This document shows positions 46,906-56,144 of a stretch of 64,000 bases of DNA, piece by piece (positions within the stretch are counted from its first letter, which is position 1; every line of letters starts with the position of its first letter). The stretch is from Leptospira saintgironsiae (lineage in GTDB: Bacteria; Spirochaetota; Leptospiria; Leptospirales; Leptospiraceae): the NCBI RefSeq assembly GCF_002811765.1, contig NZ_NPDR01000001.1, forward strand, positions 806,001 through 870,000, given 5' to 3'. The translations under genes and the position numbers were made by a program. The notes beneath the pieces were generated by a model that was not told the DNA's origin, did no database searches, and worked only from the letters and a program-made list of their open reading frames with translations.

Positions 46906-47967
46906 ATGGATACGTTTCTGGCGTTTGGAGCAGGGCTTTCATTCTTATTGGCCATTTCTGAATTCATCCGAAAAAACAAAAGGCAGCCAATCGGTTTTTT
47001 CTTTCTGTCTCTTTCTATAGTACAATTCCATCTGTATTTGGAATTATCCAACCAGTTAAAGGAAGAGCTTTGGTTTGCGGAAATCCATATCCCTTTCCTA
47101 TTTTTCACAGGCCCTTTGGCGTATTTGTATTTTAGAAGATTAGGAGGACTACCAGCAAAGGCACTCAATCTGGTCCATTTTGCTCCTGGATTCGCGGCGT
47201 TTTTGTTCCTTCTACCTTTTGTTCTATCCGATCCGAATTCCAAATTAGAATACGTAAGTGTATTCCCTCCCAGAAATATTTATTTCCAGTTCTTGTTTGG
47301 ACTTTTGATCTTAGGAACTATTTCCAACTTAGTATATCCGCTTTTACTGATCGGAAAGATCCGCAAATGGAAAACCTTCCTCCAAAAAGAAGAAGGACGA
47401 GCATTCTCTCCATTTCTCGCGCTCTTCTATGCAAGTATATTTGTGATCTTTTTATTTGTGGTTGCTCAGATCTTCTTCATGCCTTTGTTCACTGTTGCGG
47501 CTGCAGGTCTCACTTTGATCGTATGTTGCGTTTTTTTAAGTGCTTCTATATCTCCTGAATTGATTGTTTCGTTTGAAAAAACAGCGAAGGAAGCAGGGTA
47601 TAATGAGACAAGGCTGCAAGGTTTGGATGTGGACTCAGTCATTCAAAAGATGCAAGAATTGATGAGAGATAAAAAACTCTATCTGGACGAAGAGCTTACA
47701 CTTCCACTTCTTTCAGAAGAATTAAAGATTAAAACCCATCAATTATCAGAAATATTAAATGATAAGATGAGGATTGGTTTTAGGGAGTATATCACTGGGT
47801 TTCGTTTAGAAGAAGCGTCTAAATTATTAAGAGAAGAGCCTCAAAGATCAGTACTTGCTGTGATTTACGCGGCAGGATTTAAATCCAAATCCGCGTTCCA
47901 TAAGTTATTCCAGGAGAAATACGGATGTTCTCCTGGAGAATATCGTTCTTCTTATTCTAAAAACTAA
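46906..47967 (+). CDS. AraC-family regulator with N-terminal membrane domain
   Basis: A 353-residue protein. The first 220 residues hold about seven membrane helices; the C-terminal 100 are an AraC double HTH (LSEELKIKTHQLSEILNDKM, then VIYAAGFKSKSAFHKLFQEKYGCSPGEYR). A membrane-tethered DNA-binding protein that probably senses a signal in the membrane. Divergent from the exported DJ-1-like gene, its likely target. Confidence 0.88.
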   Translation: MDTFLAFGAGLSFLLAISEFIRKNKRQPIGFFFLSLSIVQFHLYLELSNQLKEELWFAEIHIPFLFFTGPLAYLYFRRLGGLPAKALNLVHFAPGFAAFLFLLPFVLSDPNSKLEYVSVFPPRNIYFQFLFGLLILGTISNLVYPLLLIGKIRKWKTFLQKEEGRAFSPFLALFYASIFVIFLFVVAQIFFMPLFTVAAAGLTLIVCCVFLSASISPELIVSFEKTAKEAGYNETRLQGLDVDSVIQKMQELMRDKKLYLDEELTLPLLSEELKIKTHQLSEILNDKMRIGFREYITGFRLEEASKLLREEPQRSVLAVIYAAGFKSKSAFHKLFQEKYGCSPGEYRSSYSKN

Positions 47968-47970
47968 CTC

Positions 47971-48393
47971 TTACCATTCTCCAGTATTCGCCATACTCTT
48001 CCAAGGTTCTGCAATCTCTAAAGATTTTCCTCTTTGTAGCAACTCAATGGAGATAAGATCAGGTGATCTAATAAAAGCCATTCTACCATCCCTAGGCGGG
48101 CGATTTATAATTACACCTTTCGCCTGAAGATTCGCACAGGTTTCATAAATATTATCTACTTCAAAAGCAAGATGACCGAAATTCCTTCCGCTTGTATAAG
48201 CCGAATCTTGGTCCCAATTATAAGTTAATTCTATTTCAGGAGAATTTTCATCTAACTCAGATAAGAACACAAGAGTGTATCGTCCTTCTGGATGATCATG
48301 TCTTCTCGTTTCTTTTAGTCCTAACTTGTTACAGAAAAAATCCAATGCTTGATCCAAATCTTTTACTCTGATCATAGCGTGTAAGTATTTCAT
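47971..48393 (-). CDS. Glyoxalase/VOC-family protein (GloA-like)
   Basis: A 140-residue VOC-fold protein. [31 protein letters not shown] is the glyoxalase I N-terminus; metal ligands are His 5, Glu in EIELTYN, His in FGHLAFEV and Glu in SIELLQ. The close fit to lactoylglutathione lyase suggests methylglyoxal detoxification with a thiol; the thiol used by the organism is not evident. Convergent with the AraC gene (3-bp gap). Confidence 0.88.
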   Translation of the reverse strand: MKYLHAMIRVKDLDQALDFFCNKLGLKETRRHDHPEGRYTLVFLSELDENSPEIELTYNWDQDSAYTSGRNFGHLAFEVDNIYETCANLQAKGVIINRPPRDGRMAFIRSPDLISIELLQRGKSLEIAEPWKSMANTGEW

Positions 48394-48966
48394 TTTGTGT
48401 CCCTTGGCAGAAATCTTCTCTGAAAAAGAAGATTTGTTCGTTCTTTATGGGAAGGGTGCTGCGGATTTTCCCTATGACAAGCCCAAAGCAAAGATTAAAA
48501 ATCGAACAAATTAGAAAAATCCGTCATATTGGATTTTCCCGATTTACCTCCAAAAACACCCTTTTTGACCCCATTTTTGCTTATCATGGGGGCGAAATGC
48601 TTAATTTGTGTGCTCAAAAAATAAGCATTTTCTGAATTTCTAATAAAGAATTGGCTTAAAAAAAAGGCCCTTTGGATCGATACTTGTACTATATTCAAGC
48701 AGCGGTATGAGAAATCATCCGATTTCGCTTCTTTTTTATTCAATGTGAATGGATAGAAGCTAGTTGAAATAGAGTGCTTAGAAAATTAGATAAATCTAAT
48801 AAATGTAAATGTGATAAAAGGTTCTTTGAGTTCGTTTAACAAAAATTTTTAATTTTTTCTTTATATAAAAATTTTTTTGTTCCATTCATCAACGCAGATA
48901 GGTCAGATGGATGTAAGCGAAAACAAGAACAGAAAATATAAAAAAATAACTTGAGGTTTCAATTTT
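48394..48966. other. Long gene-free upstream region
   Basis: 573 bp without a credible gene. Very AT-rich from about 48780 on. An AT-only inverted repeat AACAAAAATTTTT (48838-48850) and AAAAATTTTTTTGTT (48867-48881) lies upstream of the small secreted gene at 48967 and could form an mRNA 5' hairpin or an UP-element-like tract. Short open frames on both strands at 48447-48743 look random. Confidence 0.5.
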
Positions 48967-49302
48967 ATGAAAATCAACAAACTCACTTCTCTTCTATTGG
49001 TAGTAGGCTTCTTAGCAGGATCTTCCGTTTTTGCAGTTTCTCAAGACACTGAAGATCGTCTTTTAGAGCAAGCTTTGGTATCCGCTGCGGTTACTAAAGA
49101 GCAAAAAGTTGCAGTAGCTACTTACTTGAAAGCAATCGCTCAACAAAAGAATGAAAGAGCGGAAGAGTTAAGAGCATTGGCTAAACGTTCTACTGGTGGA
49201 AAATTCCTCGCTAGCAACGCTCAGTCTGAAAAATTCTTAAGACAAGCAAAAGCTCTTGAAGCAGAAGCTGCAAGAACTCAAGAATTTTTAAACAATCTTT
49301 AA
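48967..49302 (+). CDS. Small secreted helical protein
   Basis: A 111-residue protein with a signal peptide (cleavage near VFA-VSQD). The mature part is almost all helix and rich in Ala, Glu, Lys and Gln, with a heptad-like pattern (VATYLKAIAQQKNERAEELRAL), suggesting a coiled-coil or helical bundle in the periplasm. GC-balanced codon use, a long leader, GAGG before the start and a strong terminator suggest high expression. Family not recognised. Confidence 0.75.
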   Translation: MKINKLTSLLLVVGFLAGSSVFAVSQDTEDRLLEQALVSAAVTKEQKVAVATYLKAIAQQKNERAEELRALAKRSTGGKFLASNAQSEKFLRQAKALEAEAARTQEFLNNL

Positions 49303-49339
49303 TTTAGTAGTCACAAATCCTAAAAATCCATCGACTATG

Positions 49340-49363
49340 AGGCGCCGTAAGGCGCCTTTTTTT
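49340..49363 (+). terminator. Strong Rho-independent terminator
   Basis: AGGCGCC-GTAA-GGCGCCT stem-loop followed by seven T's, 38 bp after the stop of the small secreted gene. The 7-bp GC stem makes it one of the clearest terminators in the window. Confidence 0.92.
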
Positions 49364-49434
49364 ATGTACTGTTTATAAGAATAAAAGAAGAAGGTTAACT
49401 GAAAGGAAGATCGTGGCCCGGCACGGGGGAATTT

Positions 49435-49671
49435 TTATTTGGAAGTCTTTTTATCTTTAGGAAAACAACTCATACTGAAACCTTCTATCATATAACAAAT
49501 AGCATCTTTGGTTTCACATCTCAATGCATCATTATAAGTAGCGCTTTGGATTTCCAAGTCCATACGTTCACAGACCATTTTTTCTCTGGTAGAAGTTTGG
49601 ATGCTTGTGTCCTGGCCGAGCAAGCCACCGGCGAATAGGAAACAAATTGCGAATAATACCGATTTTTTCAT
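49435..49671 (-). CDS. Small exported cysteine-containing protein
   Basis: The start at ATG 49671 (or adjacent 49674) has GGAGAG upstream, giving a 78-79-residue protein with signal peptide (SVLFAICFLFAGGLLGQD). The mature part has four cysteines over about 55 residues (VCERMD, RCET, ICYM, SCFP), suggesting two disulfides. Function unknown. Confidence 0.6.
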   Translation of the reverse strand: MKKSVLFAICFLFAGGLLGQDTSIQTSTREKMVCERMDLEIQSATYNDALRCETKDAICYMIEGFSMSCFPKDKKTSK

Positions 49672-49802
49672 CATTCTCTCCGGAGAATTCTCTGATTCTA
49701 TGACCCTTTCAGGTTTCCTTCCTTGAGTCAATCGATTTGGGAGAAGAAGACAAAGCTTCGAAAAAGGATTGTGAGACGATTTGAACCTTCTAATTTGCCC
49801 TG

Positions 49803-51368
49803 ATGAGTTTTCTGGACGGAAAGATGCACTCTAAATGGACAAGACTCACGTTTTGTTTGCTGTTCCTTCTTCCTTTATTATATCCCTTCTTATTAAAGCC
49901 TGGTGAACAATTATACTCTGACCATTTGGGCAAATTTATATTAGGTGAATCAGTAGGAAGAAACGGATTTCTTTCCGGCAATTTGGTTCTGCCTTCTCGA
50001 GACCTAGACCCGGAAGGAAATTATTGCCCTACAGAATGTATTCGTATCGGCGAAGAATTGATCAGCCCATTTCCAGCGGCATTGGGCTATGTTTATGCGG
50101 TATTTCTCCCTTGGAGTGGAATAGTTGGAGTGTATATCGCAGTTGCGGTCTTAATACTTCTGTCTTTCGTATTTCTTTCTATCTTATGGGATTGGGATCC
50201 GATCTATTTAGGAGTTTTGGTTTTGGCCTCTCCTTTTTTGGTAAACGGATACTTTTTTCCAGATGTGGGTATTGCTTCCTTTTTCTTTATAGGGGGAAGT
50301 TTTCTATTTTTAAGATCAGGTCCTTCTTCTTCCTGGTTTAGGTTTATAAGTTCAGGTTTTATCTGCGCTTCTTCTGCTTGGTTTAGAATAGAAAGTATAG
50401 TATTCCCGTTAACATTTATATTTTTCTTAAGTATATCTAAGTTTTCTAATACAGAAGAAAGAAAGAAGATCTTAGGATATTCAGTTGGTTTTTTAGTTGG
50501 AGTAGGACTTTTGCTTGGGATCCAATATGTTCTTTATGGACATCCTTTGGGCCCAAGGTTTTCTTTTAACCAGCCTACAATGTTCCTGCTTCCTTGGAAA
50601 AAGTGGAAAATTTACGCAGGACTATTGATTGCAAATCCGAATCGGATCGGATTTTTCGGATACACTCCCGGGTTTTTGATCGTTCTATTCTTCTTTATAT
50701 ATTATATTTTATTTAAGAAGAATCCTTTAAAGAGAAGTGTGACTCTCGAAATCTCAAATCGGGATCTATTTGTTTATTCTGGCTTGGTTGCGTTTTTAGC
50801 TTTAGTGGTTTCTGCGCCGAATGACGGGATTATAGATTTTGGTTCCAGGTATTTGCATTTGAGTTTGCCTGCTTTTGCGGGAATGTTTTTGATCTTACTC
50901 GAAAATATTGGAGAGAAGTTCCGTAAGAGCGCAAAAATTGTTCTGTATACGATCCTTTTGTATTCAGTATATATTAGTTATTCTTATACTCAAATTTTGG
51001 GAAAATATGGAAGAAAGACCACTAAACTTAATGCGATCTATTTGGAACAAAAGCCAGACTTGGTTGTGGTTCAGATCAGAACTTATTCTCAAATTTTAGG
51101 TAAATACTTTTTCCAAACTCCTTCTGTATGGTTGTTGAGAGAAGGTCATATTAAAAAGTTTTTCTCCAAGAATAGTCCTAATCAATTTAAAAAAATATTA
51201 TTTGTGCAAACGAAAGCCTCGATAGCACAAAGTTTAAATGAGTCTGATCCTTTTCTAGAAAATAAATATTATGAAAGTATTACCCAAGCCTTAGGTCCTG
51301 ATTTCAAAAAAGTTTGGTCGGAAAATAAGGAAGATGTTTTACTTTTTTCCATGGAAAGAAAAAAGTAA
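49803..51368 (+). CDS. Putative GT-C-like membrane glycosyltransferase (LA_3751-like family)
   Basis: A 521-residue integral membrane protein with about ten to eleven helices and a C-terminal soluble part of about 110 residues. An acidic loop near the first helix (SDHLGKFILGE) and the topology resemble leptospiral putative glycosyltransferases annotated as LA_3751/LA_3752 family (memory-based) and PMT-like GT-C enzymes. It would use a polyprenyl-linked sugar on the periplasmic side. The assignment is moderate. It is alone on its transcript as seen here. Confidence 0.65.
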   Translation: MSFLDGKMHSKWTRLTFCLLFLLPLLYPFLLKPGEQLYSDHLGKFILGESVGRNGFLSGNLVLPSRDLDPEGNYCPTECIRIGEELISPFPAALGYVYAVFLPWSGIVGVYIAVAVLILLSFVFLSILWDWDPIYLGVLVLASPFLVNGYFFPDVGIASFFFIGGSFLFLRSGPSSSWFRFISSGFICASSAWFRIESIVFPLTFIFFLSISKFSNTEERKKILGYSVGFLVGVGLLLGIQYVLYGHPLGPRFSFNQPTMFLLPWKKWKIYAGLLIANPNRIGFFGYTPGFLIVLFFFIYYILFKKNPLKRSVTLEISNRDLFVYSGLVAFLALVVSAPNDGIIDFGSRYLHLSLPAFAGMFLILLENIGEKFRKSAKIVLYTILLYSVYISYSYTQILGKYGRKTTKLNAIYLEQKPDLVVVQIRTYSQILGKYFFQTPSVWLLREGHIKKFFSKNSPNQFKKILFVQTKASIAQSLNESDPFLENKYYESITQALGPDFKKVWSENKEDVLLFSMERKK

Positions 51369-51398
51369 AACCCTGCCATCTGTGGTTTTGTTCAAATC

Positions 51399-51806
51399 TT
51401 ATTCGTTCAAAAAGTAGAAGAAAAAGAATCCTGCTGCTTGCGCTCTTGGAATTCCAACTGCACTTCCGATCAAGGAACCATTTTTTCGTACATCACCATT
51501 ACTATCAATGCGTCCGATCAGACTTCCGTTCTTGCGTACATCTCCGCTGGAATCGATCGAACCTACTAGTGATCCATTCAATCGGATATCTCCGTTAGAG
51601 TCAATTCTACCGATCAGGCTTCCATTCTTCCGAACGTCCCCGCCAGATTCAAATCTTCCCACGAGAGATCCGTTCAACCTTACATCTCCATTGGAGTCAA
51701 TACTGCCAATAAGTGAGCCGTTTTTTCTCAGATCACCTGCTTGTAAGGAGCTCAAGCCAACGCTCAAAAAGAAAACTGCGGCTACGAGTTTCAAAATTGG
51801 TTTCAT
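51399..51806 (-). CDS. Secreted repeat protein, six 16-residue repeats (beta-flower-like)
   Basis: A 135-residue protein with a signal peptide (cleavage near LQA-GD). Residues 24 to about 114 are six copies of GDVRKNGSLIGSIDSN-like units; alternate units share K/I or L/V choices, so the effective period is 32 residues. This matches proteins named 5-fold beta-flower, probably a toroidal beta structure. The last unit runs into a hydrophobic tail (AAGFFFFYFLNE), perhaps a membrane or beta-barrel-binding end. Confidence 0.8.
   Translation of the reverse strand: MKPILKLVAAVFFLSVGLSSLQAGDLRKNGSLIGSIDSNGDVRLNGSLVGRFESGGDVRKNGSLIGRIDSNGDIRLNGSLVGSIDSSGDVRKNGSLIGRIDSNGDVRKNGSLIGSAVGIPRAQAAGFFFFYFLNE
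51468..51737 (-). repeat. 48-bp tandem coding repeat
   Basis: Each 16-residue unit of the repeat protein corresponds to 48 bp of similar DNA, with higher-order similarity at 96 bp, pointing to duplication by slippage or recombination. Copy number may vary between strains. Confidence 0.75.
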
Positions 51807-51960
51807 TCATGTATCTCCGTTGTTATATGCAAAAGTAACAAGTATGGAGATGGTTTTTGAGGAATTATTTTCCTGGAAATGTATCGTTCATTCCTTTTAC
51901 CATACTGAGCCAGCTTGTGCGAGTAGATATCAGCTTAAGATCGAACTATAACGTTATTCT

Positions 51961-52308
51961 CTATTCAATATCCTCATCAGATTCTATTTCTAATTCACAA
52001 AACTTAGAATAATATTTGGATTGTATTTCTTTTCTTTCTTTTACGATTCCGGAGATTTGTATAAAAAAATTTGATCTAAGTCCGTACAATCTTCCGTAAA
52101 CTCCATCTCCTTTTTTATAAGAAACTCTGGAGTCTATACGAAATCGTAAGATCTTCTTTCCTATTATCTGTGCTGCTGCCAAAAACACTTGGTCAGAATC
52201 AAATAACTCCAGATAGAATTGAGGAAGAAGTTTGAATGTATTTTTTAAAAAAGACGTTTGGGCCATATAAGCATATTCTATTGGAAACTCCGGACAAACA
52301 GGTATCAT
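51961..52308 (-). CDS. Hypothetical protein
   Basis: A 115-residue protein without a signal peptide or clear family. A hydrophobic beta-rich centre (QVFLAAAQIIGKKILRFRIDSR, then GRLYGLRSNFFIQISGIV) is followed by an acidic C-terminus. Divergent from the second WYL gene. Existence supported only by its length and position. Confidence 0.45.
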   Translation of the reverse strand: MIPVCPEFPIEYAYMAQTSFLKNTFKLLPQFYLELFDSDQVFLAAAQIIGKKILRFRIDSRVSYKKGDGVYGRLYGLRSNFFIQISGIVKERKEIQSKYYSKFCELEIESDEDIE

Positions 52309-52420
52309 CCGTCTTAAAATCCTATGTTTTAGGTTACGATTCTGTAAAAAGAAGGCTCTAAAAAAATCCTTCTCAAATGATACGTATTTTTGATTGTCTC
52401 AAAATTTCCCGAAAGAAAGA

Positions 52421-53377
52421 ATGTCCGACATGAATCCAAGTACGAAAAAACTCCAAACGAAACTGGCAGTGATTCATCTTTTGCAAGAAAACAAAAGAAT
52501 GAGTTTGGAGGATCTTTCCAAATATTCCGGTATTGATGATATAAAAGATCTTAAAAAAGAACTCGGGAAATTGTACATGGTGGGTTCTTATCCTTATACT
52601 CCAGACCAATTTGTGGAATTGGATTATGATGGGGAAACAATTGGCATTCGTATGCCAATAAGCTTGGAGCAAGGTTTGGTCCTAAGCGTAAAGGAATGGG
52701 CTACAATCCGAAAATTATTTTTGGAAGAAGGCGAAAAAGAAACAGTTCCTTCCAGAAAAAAAATACTGAAATCTATATTAGATAAAATTCATACAATTCT
52801 TCCTTCTGCGGGAATTCCGAGCGAAAACGAATTAAAGAAGAATATTGAAGATTCTATCTCCGAAGGCAAATCTTTACAGATTAAATACCGCGCACAAGGA
52901 GAGGCAGAGCCTGAATCCAGAAAAGTAGATCCTTGGGCTTTATTAAGTTTCAGAGAGGAATATCTGATCGGATATTGCCATTCTAGAAAGGCTCCTAGAA
53001 CATTTAGATTGGATTCGATTCTTCAATTGAATGGCACCCAGGAGAATGTTGCAGAGATCCCAGACGAAGAAAGAAAAAATGCAATCTCCAAATTAAAACA
53101 ATTTCTCCAAGGAGGAGAAGGGGACTCGAATTTTGCAGAGATCTATCACACTGCAGAAGTGTATTTTAATCTACATTCTCGCTTACATTTAGAAAGGACT
53201 TCTAACAAAAAACAAATTGGAGATACCACATATTATCTTTCTAAAGCAAGGATCAGAAACCAGGATTGGTTTTTATCTATTCTGAAAGGTTTTGGTCCGA
53301 ATGTAATTCTTCATAACCCACCTGCGTTAAAAGAAAGAATGACTGCGTATTGGGAAACTATTTCTTCTGGTTCTTGA
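52421..53377 (+). CDS. WYL-domain transcriptional regulator 2
   Basis: A 318-residue protein from ATG 52421 (GAAAGAA upstream; ATG 52430 also possible). HTH-like N-terminus (TKLAVIHLLQENKRMSLEDLSKYSGI), WYL domain near residue 145-215 (LQIKYRAQ, EEYLIGYCHSRKAPRTFRLDSI). It differs from the first WYL protein enough to be a separate paralogue. It precedes ispE by 51 bp, so the housekeeping block may be read with it. Confidence 0.8.
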   Translation: MSDMNPSTKKLQTKLAVIHLLQENKRMSLEDLSKYSGIDDIKDLKKELGKLYMVGSYPYTPDQFVELDYDGETIGIRMPISLEQGLVLSVKEWATIRKLFLEEGEKETVPSRKKILKSILDKIHTILPSAGIPSENELKKNIEDSISEGKSLQIKYRAQGEAEPESRKVDPWALLSFREEYLIGYCHSRKAPRTFRLDSILQLNGTQENVAEIPDEERKNAISKLKQFLQGGEGDSNFAEIYHTAEVYFNLHSRLHLERTSNKKQIGDTTYYLSKARIRNQDWFLSILKGFGPNVILHNPPALKERMTAYWETISSGS

Positions 53378-53428
53378 AATTGGGAATCGATTGACTCACT
53401 TCTATTTACCATTGATTCAGGATATACA

Positions 53429-54322
53429 TTGCTTTCTCCCGCAAAGATCAATCTAGGCTTAGAGATCCCTTACAAAAGGCCCGATGGATTTCATGAGATC
53501 CGAAGTGTATTTTTACGTTTAAATTGGGGAGATGATATTCTAATAGAGCCGATCACTCCCGGATCTTTTGAGCTGGTTTCTGATAATCAGATCATTTTAG
53601 AAAAGAGACGTTTATATGATGAGGTTTCTGAAAAAGGAGACCTAAGTAAGAATATTCTTTTCAAAACATTTTCCAAGATCCGTGCTCATTACAGAGAACT
53701 TCCAGGTGTGAGGATCCATCTTACTAAAAAAATTCCTCCTGCTGCTGGTCTGGGAGGTGGATCTACAAATGCTGCATCACTTTTCTCTTTTTATTTTGGT
53801 CTGAGCCCAGAGTTTAATTCGGATCATATTTTCAAATTGGCAGCTGAGATCGGAGCTGACGTTCCCTTCTTCTTATCCGAAAATCATTGTTTGGTGTCTG
53901 GAAAAGGTGAGATCTTAAAGGACATTCAAGTGCATTCTGGGCAGGGAATTTTAGCCTTAACTCCTCAGGTACTCTCGACTGCCGAAATGTACGCAGGTCT
54001 CAAAAAGCCTTTACAAGCCGACCCTCCCTCGAAAAGATGGATTTCTCTAGGCAATGACGTCGAGTTTTCTTTAAAAGAAGGAAATTGGGCGGCTTTGAGA
54101 GAAAAGCTCGTAAACGACTTCGAGCCTCTTGCATTCCAAAAGTTTCCCCAACTAGGGAAATTAAAGGAAAGTTTTTTGGCGAATGGAGCTAGTTACTCCT
54201 CCTTAACTGGATCAGGATCTTGTGTCTATGGTTTGGTGCAGGGATTGGAAATACGGGAAGAGCTGTTCGCCAAAATGCAAACGGAATTTCCCGACCTTAC
54301 GTTTGTAAGCTTTAATTATTAA
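53429..54322 (+). CDS. ispE: 4-diphosphocytidyl-2-C-methyl-D-erythritol kinase
   Basis: A 297-residue GHMP kinase of the MEP isoprenoid pathway, phosphorylating CDP-ME. Motifs: SPAKINLGLEI, the ATP loop PPAAGLGGGSTNAAS and the C-terminal LTGSGSCVYGL. The start is TTG 53429 with AGGA seven bases upstream; no ATG is near. It opens the block ispE, tRNA-Gln, glmU, prs, rplY, pth. Confidence 0.96.
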   Translation: MLSPAKINLGLEIPYKRPDGFHEIRSVFLRLNWGDDILIEPITPGSFELVSDNQIILEKRRLYDEVSEKGDLSKNILFKTFSKIRAHYRELPGVRIHLTKKIPPAAGLGGGSTNAASLFSFYFGLSPEFNSDHIFKLAAEIGADVPFFLSENHCLVSGKGEILKDIQVHSGQGILALTPQVLSTAEMYAGLKKPLQADPPSKRWISLGNDVEFSLKEGNWAALREKLVNDFEPLAFQKFPQLGKLKESFLANGASYSSLTGSGSCVYGLVQGLEIREELFAKMQTEFPDLTFVSFNY

Positions 54323-54332
54323 AGAACGAAAC

Positions 54333-54408
<76 letters not shown>

Positions 54409-54433
54409 CTGTTTGATTTCACCGGATTACTGA

Positions 54434-55189
54434 ATGGACGCCAAAAAGGAAGCAGTCGCCGTAGTATTAGCTGCGGGAAAGGGAACCCGCATGAAGACGG
54501 AGCTCCCAAAGGTGGCTGTTCCTTTAAATGGAAAGCCCCTTTTAAACCATGTTATTGATCACCTCAAAGAAGCGGGTATCAATGACATAGTCATAGTTGT
54601 AGGCTATAAAAAAGAAGAAGTCCAAGCACTTTGCGCAGGAATTCCTGGCATTCGTTTCGCCGAACAAAAAGAGCAATTAGGCACAGCTCACGCAGTATTA
54701 AGCGCCGAAGAATTTGTAAAATCCCATAAAGGTCCTATCCTTGTAGCATGTGGTGATGTTCCAATGATCACCGGGGACACATTCGGTTCTCTCGTTTCCA
54801 CTCATGTCCAAAATGAATTTTCAGCTACTCTTCTTTCCGCAAAGGTAGATGTTCCTACCGGTTACGGAAGGATCGTTCGTAATTCTTCTGGAGAAGTAAC
54901 CGCAATTGTTGAAGAAAAAGACGCAGATGCGGAACAGAAAAAAATAAACGAGATCAACACAGGGACTTATGTTTTCAGTTCCGAAATTCTTTTCGAATCT
55001 CTTAGAAAAATAGGAAACAGCAATGCTCAGGGAGAATATTATCTTCCTGATCTAGTAGAGTTGTATAAAAAAGAAGGAAAAAAGTTGGGCGCAGTAATTC
55101 TTAAAAATAGCGGAGAAAGCCAAGGTGTGAATTCTCCTGCAGACTTGGAAAACTTAGCGGCAGTTTTAAATGGAGCGGTTGCAAAATGA
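54434..55189 (+). CDS. glmU: Single-domain GlmU-like UDP-GlcNAc pyrophosphorylase
   Basis: A 251-residue protein with the uridylyltransferase signature [18 protein letters not shown] and [13 protein letters not shown]. It ends soon after [12 protein letters not shown], so the left-handed beta-helix acetyltransferase half of usual GlmU (about 450 residues) is absent. It should make UDP-GlcNAc from GlcNAc-1-P; acetylation of GlcN-1-P must come from elsewhere. Overlaps the prs start by 4 bp (ATGA). Confidence 0.88.
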   Translation: MDAKKEAVAVVLAAGKGTRMKTELPKVAVPLNGKPLLNHVIDHLKEAGINDIVIVVGYKKEEVQALCAGIPGIRFAEQKEQLGTAHAVLSAEEFVKSHKGPILVACGDVPMITGDTFGSLVSTHVQNEFSATLLSAKVDVPTGYGRIVRNSSGEVTAIVEEKDADAEQKKINEINTGTYVFSSEILFESLRKIGNSNAQGEYYLPDLVELYKKEGKKLGAVILKNSGESQGVNSPADLENLAAVLNGAVAK

Positions 55190-56127
55190 GCGGCTCTAAT
55201 ATCGCAGTTTTTTCAGGATCTTCTAATCGTACGATAGCAAATGAAATTTGCCAAGAGTTAGGAATAGCTCCCGGCAAGATCAATCTTCGTAAATTTTCCG
55301 ACGGAGAGATTGCAGTTAAGATAGAAGAGAATGTAAGAGGAAGAGACGTATTTGTAATCCAATCTACTTCAGCTCCAGCAAATGATAATTTGATGGAATT
55401 ACTTTTGATCATGGACGCGTTAAGACGTGCTTCTGCAAAAAGTATTTCAGTAGTTGTTCCTTATTACGGTTATGGACGCCAAGATAGAAAAGCGGAACCA
55501 AGAGTTCCAATTTCTGCAAGAGTAGTTGCGGATCTGATCGAAGTTTTAGGCCCTACAAGAGTGATCGTAATGGATCTTCATGCGGACCAAATCCAAGGGT
55601 TCTTCAAAGTTCCTGTGGATAATTTACATTTTAGTCCTGTTCTAGTAGAATATATTTTAAGCAAGAAATTCGAAGATCTAGTTATCGTTTCTCCTGACTC
55701 AGGTGGTGCGGAAAGAGCGAGATCCTTTGGTAAAAAAGTGAACGCAACTTTAGCGATCATAGACAAGAGAAGACCGAAGGCAAATGTTTCCGAAGTGATG
55801 AATGTGATCGGAGAGATAGAAGGTAAGAATTGTATCCTTCTGGATGATATGATCGATACTGCAGGCACTATCTGCAAAGCAGCTGATGCTCTTTTGAAAA
55901 ATGGAGCTAAATCAGTGTATTGTGCAGCTACTCATGGAGTTCTTTCCGGAGAAGCTATCGATCGTTTGAACTCTACTCCTTTTACGGAGGTCGTATTATC
56001 TAATACGATCGAAATCCCAGAGTCCAAAAGAATCACTAAGTTAAAAACTCTCTCAGTAGCTCCGTTATTCGCAGCTGCAATCCAGAGAATATCGACCAAT
56101 CAATCGGTCAGCGACCTATTTATATAA
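55186..56127 (+). CDS. prs: Ribose-phosphate pyrophosphokinase
   Basis: A 313-residue enzyme that makes PRPP from ribose-5-phosphate and ATP for nucleotide, His and Trp synthesis. Motifs: [16 protein letters not shown], the flexible loop [27 protein letters not shown], and the PRPP loop [14 protein letters not shown]. Full length; start overlaps the glmU stop, so translationally coupled. Confidence 0.97.
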   Translation: MSGSNIAVFSGSSNRTIANEICQELGIAPGKINLRKFSDGEIAVKIEENVRGRDVFVIQSTSAPANDNLMELLLIMDALRRASAKSISVVVPYYGYGRQDRKAEPRVPISARVVADLIEVLGPTRVIVMDLHADQIQGFFKVPVDNLHFSPVLVEYILSKKFEDLVIVSPDSGGAERARSFGKKVNATLAIIDKRRPKANVSEVMNVIGEIEGKNCILLDDMIDTAGTICKAADALLKNGAKSVYCAATHGVLSGEAIDRLNSTPFTEVVLSNTIEIPESKRITKLKTLSVAPLFAAAIQRISTNQSVSDLFI

Positions 56128-56144
56128 GAACAAGGGTAAAGACA

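Noticed and set aside
51468..51737. Regular 48-bp repeats that could suggest a CRISPR array.
   Set aside because: The repeats are contiguous without spacers and lie in frame in a secreted repeat protein.
43354..53377. The two WYL genes as a PafB-PafC pair.
   Set aside because: PafB and PafC are adjacent and linked to proteasome genes; these are 8 kb apart with no such neighbours.
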